From: Clostridiales bacterium
Lineage (GTDB): Bacteria > Bacillota > Clostridia > Oscillospirales > Acutalibacteraceae
Direction: 5' to 3'
Length of the DNA: 13,752 nt
NCBI GenBank assembly: GCA_012728445.1
Contig: JAAYFA010000132.1
Span: 1 to 13,752, forward strand
Shown: positions 9,432 to 13,752 of the stretch, piece after piece
Layout: the number at the start of each line of letters is the position of its first letter
Position numbering within the stretch: the first letter of the stretch is position 1
Notes under the pieces: model-generated
Seen by the model: only the letters and a program-made list of their open reading frames with translations
What the model was told of the DNA's origin: nothing
The model's database searches: none
Made by a program: the position numbers and the translations under genes

Positions 9432-10808
9432 CTAGTAGCCGTAAATGGCAAAACAGCGTAACAGACCTAAATTATGAAAACACTGAACACAAGTGGAAAA
9501 CATGTTTGCCTTAACCCACATTTCGTGACTCATCGTATTTGTAGCGACAACTAAATGGGAATACTCTTTAACCTCTTCGTTTTTGTCAGCACTGTGGATG
9601 TGATTAAAAGGTACCTTGGCGACTTCAATACCATGTTTTTCAATATATTCCTTTTGTGCCATTTCTGAGTTTACCAGCATCTCACAATGATAAACACTGA
9701 TGGAGTTATGTTGCCCTGCCTCCAAAAGCTCGCAAAGACCGCTGCAGAAGCTCTCATAAGTTTCCCCCGGCAAACCGAGGATCAGTTCGGAGTAAGAGGG
9801 GATACCCGCCTCGTTATATTTTGCGAGCAAGTTTGCAAACTTGTCCAAGGTTAGATTTTTACGGTTTACATTAATGAGTGCTTCATCGCTCAATGTTTGA
9901 TAAGCAAGGGTTGCGCCTTTGTCCATTTCAACGCTGTTCAATTTTTTGCTGATTTGAAAAACATTCTCGTCGCTGTTCTTAGCATAACAAGGTCTGAAGA
10001 CTTTGGGATAGCCGGTGCTCTTTTTCATTTCAACCAAAAAATCAACAATCTCCAAATCTCTTGAAAACATACCGAAGTTGGAATCGGCGCAGAAACAGTA
10101 TTCAATTTTATTTTTTGAAAGCCAGGTAATCTCTGCTTTTACTCTTTCCATGGGGAAAAAACGTACAGCCTTGCCTGCGCACCAGTCGCAATAGGAGCAA
10201 TTGTAAGGGCAGCCTCTATTGGTTTCCAACACGGCAAGGAAGTCCACATCCGGGTTATCAAGGATCAAATTATCATATACGCCGGACAAATAAGGGGAGG
10301 GGTAATCGCCGATGTCTGAGTAGCTTTTTACAGATGTTTTCACTGTAAGGCCGGCATGGTCGCGATAAGAAATATTTGGGACAGTATGCAAGGCAGAACC
10401 CGGTAACGCTTTCAAAAGGTCCAAAAAGGGTTCTTCACCTTCTCCGTGAACCAGAATGTCAACATTTTTTTCTTCTTCCAGCAAGGAGCCGTTTTCGGGT
10501 ACGTTGTGCCCACCGAAAACAATAATACATTCGGGATAAGCGAGCTTTATTTTTTTTGCTAAAGCCTTGTTATATTCGTAATTCCATACACAACAGGAAA
10601 AACCAACGAGATAAGGTTTTTCTAAACGGGCTATAACGGTGTCCAGTTGCTCACGTTTAAAGATCAATTCTCTAAACTCATAGCTTGCGTTGACAAAGTC
10701 ATCTTGTTGGGCATATGCGGCAAGTGCACCGGCCGCACAGGGGAAATACAGCGACCGGTCAAATGAAAACCCCACCTGGACTAAATAAAGATTTTTTTTA
10801 TACATCAT
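9432..10808 (-). CDS. R2: cobalamin-binding-type radical SAM protein, amber-truncated
   Basis: The first 458 residues of R2 end at a UAG inside a region present in all paralogues (FAIYGY-stop-EKG versus FAIYLYYEHG in R5). Both catalytic domains lie before the stop: GGHNVPE (99-105), HGEGEEPF (121-128), cysteines C200, C204 and C207 in ETNRGCPYNCSYCDW, CADSNFG and LGLPGETY. A fourth cysteine, C210, directly follows DW where R1, R4, R5 and R6 have Gly. The conserved His is present (HIHSAD). If translation stops here, the unassigned C-terminal region and VWYGR are lost. Two ATG codons stand in tandem at 10808 and 10805; AAGGA is five bases before the first. The start overlaps the end of R1 by 11 bp, so the genes are probably translationally coupled. 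R3 is its closest relative. Whether the product is functional is open. Confidence 0.85.
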   Translation of the reverse strand: MMYKKNLYLVQVGFSFDRSLYFPCAAGALAAYAQQDDFVNASYEFRELIFKREQLDTVIARLEKPYLVGFSCCVWNYEYNKALAKKIKLAYPECIIVFGGHNVPENGSLLEEEKNVDILVHGEGEEPFLDLLKALPGSALHTVPNISYRDHAGLTVKTSVKSYSDIGDYPSPYLSGVYDNLILDNPDVDFLAVLETNRGCPYNCSYCDWCAGKAVRFFPMERVKAEITWLSKNKIEYCFCADSNFGMFSRDLEIVDFLVEMKKSTGYPKVFRPCYAKNSDENVFQISKKLNSVEMDKGATLAYQTLSDEALINVNRKNLTLDKFANLLAKYNEAGIPSYSELILGLPGETYESFCSGLCELLEAGQHNSISVYHCEMLVNSEMAQKEYIEKHGIEVAKVPFNHIHSADKNEEVKEYSHLVVATNTMSHEMWVKANMFSTCVQCFHNLGLLRCFAIYGY

Positions 10809-12729
10809 TCAATTCCTTAACGGTTACACAGCTCGTATATATATTTTTGCTTTCTTTCCGACCATACCAAACTACACGGCGGGCGTAGTCTTCCCAGTAT
10901 GTAATAGGCTCCGTGTCGCGAATGCTGATGATATTACTGCGCTTAACCAGTTTCGTTCCGGTTCCTTTGAATTTACTTGCGAAATATTCATGGAGATTAT
11001 ATTCTAGGCAGAACTCATTGCCTTTGTGGTTTACTCTCTTAATGATGTTTCGCTGGTAAAGCAGCAAATCTTCCAGTAAATCCGTCGGCATAGCAAATGA
11101 AGACAGGAAAACACGAATTTCATCATAAAACCGATCGAGTTCACGAACGATTTTTAAAAAAGCATGTTCTTCAAACGGCCAGGAGATGTCTCCGAACTCA
11201 TCGTCGTAGCACACAAGTCCACCGGTGCCCTCGATAACCCCCTGCAAGCGACATTTGATATCGGCAAATACTCTGCCACAAACCGAATCGGGGTGGCTTC
11301 CGATAAAAACCAGCAGACGCTCATAAAAATCGACATATTCCATATTCAACTCGTCGTGGAGATAAATAGCGAAATACTGCAATAAATTCATATGATGAAA
11401 ACACTGCACAGCATAGGAGAGCAGACTTGTTTTAATCCACATGTCGTGATCCATAGAACAGGTTTTTGTTACAATCTGCGAATATTCAGGGATTTCCTTA
11501 TCCTTGGGTGATTCCATATGGGGTTGGTTGAGGGGGATTTTTGTTATGCCGATACCAAACTTTTCAACATATTCTCTGCTGCCCATGGTAGAGCAGGGTA
11601 ACCATTCGCAATTATGCACATAGATGGAGTGGTGCTGGCCCGCTTTAATAAGCATGTTTAGCCCATCGGCAAAGCTTCTGTAAGTCTCGCCGGGCAGGCC
11701 AAGGATAAGTTCGGTGTAAGTCGGTATATTCGCCGCATTGTACAAGCTCATCAGTTCGGTATAATGCCCCATGCTGACATTGGTTCTGCCTACGTTCTTG
11801 GATGCTTCGGGGGATAAGGTTTGTAGGGCCAATGTGACACCTTTATTCATATCGTTTTCATCAAGTTTTTTACCGATGTTAAAGATTTTCTCGCTGTTGT
11901 TTTTTGCATAAGAGGCCTGGAATTTTTTGGGATAACCCGTGTTTTCTTTTAACTCAATCAGACGGTCAATGATTTTTTCGTCCCGAGCGAGGATGCCGAA
12001 GTTTGCGTCCGCACAGCCGAAGAAGTCAATTTTATGTTTACAAGCCCAGTCGAATTCGCGAAACACCCGCTCTAATGGAAAACACCTTATCTTCGTGCGC
12101 AAGCTTCCCCAGTCGCAATAGGAACAGTTGAAAGCACAACCTCGGTTTGTTTCAAACATCAATTCAAAACTCAAATCCGGATAATCTTCAAAAAAACTGT
12201 CGAAACAACCTTCCAGATAAGGTGAGGGATAGTCGCAGCTTGAATACTCTTTGAAGGGGGTGTTCCGGATGGTTCCGTTTTGCCTAAAGGAGATGTTCGG
12301 AATATCACAAAGTTCGCTTTCATCGATGTAGGACAAGAGCACCTGCCTGAAGGGTTCTTCACCTTCTCCGTGGACCACGATATCGATAAAGCTGTATTGT
12401 TCTAAAAGTGCTCCGACGGGGGTCACATGATGCCCGCCGAAGAGGATAATGCAGTTCGGATAAGCTTCCTTGAATTTTTTGGCAAGTATTGTATTGTATT
12501 CAAAATTCCAAACATAGGTGGAAAAACCGATAATAAAGGGGTCGGTCGCCGCTTGAACGCATTCGTCGGGATCTTCACGAAGGAATTGGATTTTTTCAAG
12601 CGAATAATTTGCGTCAACATCGGCGTCTTTAAAAGCGTAGGCCGTCACAGTGCCGGCAGCGTAGGGCAAGTGAGCGGATTTGCCGTAAAGATAATTCGGT
12701 TGTATCATGTATATGTTTTTTTTGTTCAT
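10798..12729 (-). CDS. R1: cobalamin-binding-type radical SAM protein
   Basis: The first paralogue of the array has 643 residues. Its ATG directly abuts the glycosyltransferase stop (TGAATG), with an AGAAGG site inside the end of that gene, so the two are likely co-translated. The cobalamin-binding-like domain has LPYAAG (21-26), GGHHVTP (98-104) and HGEGEEPF (120-127). Cluster cysteines C198, C202 and C205 lie in ETNRGCAFNCSYCDWG, where Ala replaces the Pro after the first cysteine. CADANFG, LGLPGETY and the conserved-position His (LNQPHMES) follow. The C-terminal signature VWYGR is at 620-624. Its last residues, VKELNDV, overlap the R2 start. Closeness to the glycosyltransferase suggests a sugar or lipid-linked sugar substrate, but nothing in the sequence fixes the reaction. 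Confidence 0.93.
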   Translation of the reverse strand: MNKKNIYMIQPNYLYGKSAHLPYAAGTVTAYAFKDADVDANYSLEKIQFLREDPDECVQAATDPFIIGFSTYVWNFEYNTILAKKFKEAYPNCIILFGGHHVTPVGALLEQYSFIDIVVHGEGEEPFRQVLLSYIDESELCDIPNISFRQNGTIRNTPFKEYSSCDYPSPYLEGCFDSFFEDYPDLSFELMFETNRGCAFNCSYCDWGSLRTKIRCFPLERVFREFDWACKHKIDFFGCADANFGILARDEKIIDRLIELKENTGYPKKFQASYAKNNSEKIFNIGKKLDENDMNKGVTLALQTLSPEASKNVGRTNVSMGHYTELMSLYNAANIPTYTELILGLPGETYRSFADGLNMLIKAGQHHSIYVHNCEWLPCSTMGSREYVEKFGIGITKIPLNQPHMESPKDKEIPEYSQIVTKTCSMDHDMWIKTSLLSYAVQCFHHMNLLQYFAIYLHDELNMEYVDFYERLLVFIGSHPDSVCGRVFADIKCRLQGVIEGTGGLVCYDDEFGDISWPFEEHAFLKIVRELDRFYDEIRVFLSSFAMPTDLLEDLLLYQRNIIKRVNHKGNEFCLEYNLHEYFASKFKGTGTKLVKRSNIISIRDTEPITYWEDYARRVVWYGRKESKNIYTSCVTVKELNDV

Positions 12730-13485
12730 TCAGTTTGCCTTCTCTACATAATTAGGGTTTTTAAGAGTTGCCAAACGTGCAAACCTTACCCTTAAAACTG
12801 TCTTTATATATTTAAGCTTTGTAAAAAAAGAATTTTGGGATTCGCCTTGCTCTCGCGCTCGCCAAACGGCAGGGACTTCAATAAATTCATAGCCGAGCCT
12901 TAGCATCTTTAGGTTTGTTTCCATCCCGATAGAAAAGCCTGTTGATTCCCACTTGACCGAAAGGGTTTTGTCCACCGGGGCAAAACGATAGCCATAGGTC
13001 AAATCTTTGACATCCGAAAAGAATAAAATTTGCAGCATTTTATTGAAAACGAAGTTGAGCGTTTTGTGTATGCGGCCATAACCACTGAAGCCGCCGCCTT
13101 TTACCCAACGAGAAGCTAATATAACAGCCTCCGGGTGCACTTTGGCAACGGTAATCATATCTTTGACTACACGAGGGTCAGTGTCCAAGTCTGCGGCTAT
13201 ATTTACCACGTGGCTGCCCTTAACACGTTGCATCGCTTCGTGAAGTGCACAGCCTAAACCGGGGGAAACCTGTTTATAAACGATGACCGGAACCTCTTTC
13301 GAGATTCCAGACAAGCTGTCGATGGTCCGGAGACACTCAGGGGTTGTTCTTTCGCATACAACGACAAGTATTTCTTCAAGGTCTTTATTGTTACATGTGT
13401 TTATAAGAATTTCAACGCTTTCCCTCAAAGAATCTGTCTCGTTGATGGTTGGTATGACGACAGAAACACGCGAGAATGTATTCAA
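12730..13485 (-). CDS. GT2 glycosyltransferase, polyprenyl-phosphate sugar synthase type
   Basis: I place the start at the TTG at 13485 (251 residues), because AAGGAG lies eight bases upstream. A TTG at 13506 would put that ribosome binding site inside the coding region. The fold motifs run in order: VSVVIPTINE (7-16), SPGLGCALHEAM (74-85), AADLDTDP (97-104) with D99 and D101 as the likely metal and nucleotide-sugar site, SRWVKGGGFSGYG (125-137), DLTYGYRFAP (161-170) and REQGESQNS (211-219). The last two match the G-[FY]-R and GES regions of dolichol-phosphate mannose synthase-like enzymes. The usual VVDDGS is VVVCERT here, so the first aspartates differ. There is no membrane segment, so it is probably a soluble or peripheral enzyme transferring a sugar from a nucleotide donor to polyprenyl phosphate. 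It is the first gene after the leftward promoter and is joined directly to R1. The sugar cannot be told from sequence. Confidence 0.88.
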   Translation of the reverse strand: MNTFSRVSVVIPTINETDSLRESVEILINTCNNKDLEEILVVVCERTTPECLRTIDSLSGISKEVPVIVYKQVSPGLGCALHEAMQRVKGSHVVNIAADLDTDPRVVKDMITVAKVHPEAVILASRWVKGGGFSGYGRIHKTLNFVFNKMLQILFFSDVKDLTYGYRFAPVDKTLSVKWESTGFSIGMETNLKMLRLGYEFIEVPAVWRAREQGESQNSFFTKLKYIKTVLRVRFARLATLKNPNYVEKAN

Positions 13486-13493
13486 ATATATTT

Positions 13494-13499
13494 CTCCTT
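13494..13499 (-). promoter_or_regulatory. Ribosome binding site deciding the GT2 start
   Basis: The minus strand reads AAGGAG, eight bases before the TTG at 13485. This favours that start over the in-frame TTG at 13506. A weak stem, CCTT pairing with AAGG across 13496-13508, could partly cover the site. Confidence 0.65.
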
Positions 13500-13517
13500 T
13501 GTACAAGGCGGTAAGGC

Positions 13518-13529
13518 TTATAATGGCAT
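13518..13529 (-). other. Possible three-codon leader ORF (M-P-L-stop)
   Basis: On the minus strand, GGGAGG (13535-13540) is followed five bases later by ATG CCA TTA TAA. It lies inside the predicted leader of the operon, about 30 bp before the glycosyltransferase start. Site and spacing are as good as those of the real genes. It may be a regulatory mini-ORF or simply chance; no attenuator structure is evident. Confidence 0.3.
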
Positions 13530-13566
13530 CAAAACCTCCCGAAACACTATCAATATTATTTTATTA

Positions 13567-13595
13567 AGTATATCATCCTATAACGGTGTTTGCAA
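13567..13595 (-). promoter_or_regulatory. Operon promoter, leftward, extended -10
   Basis: Reading leftward, the -35 box TTGCAA is at 13590-13595 and the -10 box TATACT at 13567-13572, separated by exactly 17 bp. TG one base before the -10 gives an extended -10 (TGATATACT). Transcription should begin near 13560, leaving a leader of about 75 nt before the glycosyltransferase. It is the only strong candidate seen for the whole leftward array. Confidence 0.65.
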
Positions 13596-13640
13596 GTGCA
13601 AGGATGCTGACCTTAGAGACATTAACTCAAAATCAGATGT

Positions 13641-13649
13641 CGATAATCG
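13641..13649. repeat. Palindrome CGATAATCG, copy 1, possible operator
   Basis: CGAT-A-ATCG is a perfect palindrome around its central base. A second copy with T at the centre lies at 13699-13707, 58 bp away centre to centre. Both sit between the leftward promoter and a possible rightward promoter, where a regulator's binding sites would be expected. No regulator gene is in the window. Confidence 0.35.
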
Positions 13650-13698
13650 TTGCAAATACATATTCGATAAAATGTGAGGGTAATTCCCGGGATTTGAC

Positions 13699-13707
13699 CG
13701 ATTATCG
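13699..13707. repeat. Palindrome CGATTATCG, copy 2, possible operator
   Basis: This is the second CGATWATCG palindrome, also readable as an inverted repeat of the copy at 13641-13649. It ends 10 bp before the -35 box of the possible rightward promoter, so a protein bound here could control that promoter. Confidence 0.35.
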
Positions 13708-13717
13708 CAATTAGAAC

Positions 13718-13746
13718 TTGAAGTTGCTCTAGCAATAATATATAAT
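13718..13746 (+). promoter_or_regulatory. Possible rightward promoter at window edge
   Basis: TTGAAG (13718-13723) and a perfect TATAAT (13741-13746) are separated by 17 bp. Any transcript would run off the right edge, so no gene can be assigned. If real, the region between 13596 and 13717 is a divergent intergenic control region. The AT-rich setting makes a chance match possible. Confidence 0.4.
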
Positions 13747-13752
13747 TACTGT

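Noticed and set aside
1021..12729. Absence of DxHxxG as a sign that the cobalamin domain is dead
   Set aside because: Many working class B radical SAM enzymes bind cobalamin without that histidine, and the GGH and GEGE regions are kept across the copies.
13685..13692. Perfect palindrome TCCCGGGA
   Set aside because: It is short, single, and has no extended arms or poly-T run, so neither an operator nor a terminator can be supported.
13637..13714. 25-residue plus-strand ORF in the upstream control region
   Set aside because: There is no ribosome binding site before its ATG, and it overlaps both palindromes; too short to support as a gene.
1..13752. CRISPR array, tRNA, rRNA, insertion sequence or attachment site
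   Set aside because: No repeat-spacer pattern, tRNA-like fold, transposase or terminal inverted repeats were seen on either strand.

Overview
The window is almost entirely one minus-strand operon, read from right to left, in a moderately AT-rich genome. Strong AGGAGG-type ribosome binding sites, several TTG starts, a vegetative-type promoter with an extended -10, and many oxygen-sensitive radical SAM enzymes together suggest an anaerobic Firmicute, probably a clostridium-like bacterium. That assignment is inference from style, because no taxonomic marker gene is present.

Layout, right to left. Positions 13486-13752 are a control region. It holds a leftward promoter (-35 13590-13595, -10 13567-13572), a possible rightward promoter at the edge (13718-13746), two copies of the palindrome CGATWATCG between them, and a short leader with a three-codon ORF. 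Next comes a soluble GT2 glycosyltransferase of the polyprenyl-phosphate sugar synthase type (12730-13485). Six tandem paralogues follow, called here R1 to R6 in order of transcription. Each is about 640-650 residues, with an N-terminal cobalamin-binding-like domain, a radical SAM domain carrying CxxxCxxC, and an unassigned C-terminal region ending in a W..YA...VWYGR signature. R1 is 10798-12729, R2 8874-10808, R3 6905-8848, R4 4944-6881, R5 2983-4926 and R6 1021-2946. R2 is interrupted by one in-frame UAG at 9432-9434, with the rest of the protein intact behind it. Last is a polytopic membrane protein (989 to beyond position 1). Junctions are overlapping, abutting or at most 36 nt, and no terminator was seen between genes.

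How the genes may work together (inference): the glycosyltransferase would charge a polyprenyl phosphate with a sugar. The membrane protein could act on such a lipid-linked sugar or its product. The six radical SAM proteins would make chemically difficult changes, such as C-methylations, at different positions of a surface glycan or glycolipid. R2/R3 and R5/R6 look like sister pairs, so the array probably grew by local duplication. R3 has lost several residues the others share. The unusual features are the size of the array, the amber codon in R2, and the uncharacterised C-terminal signature.
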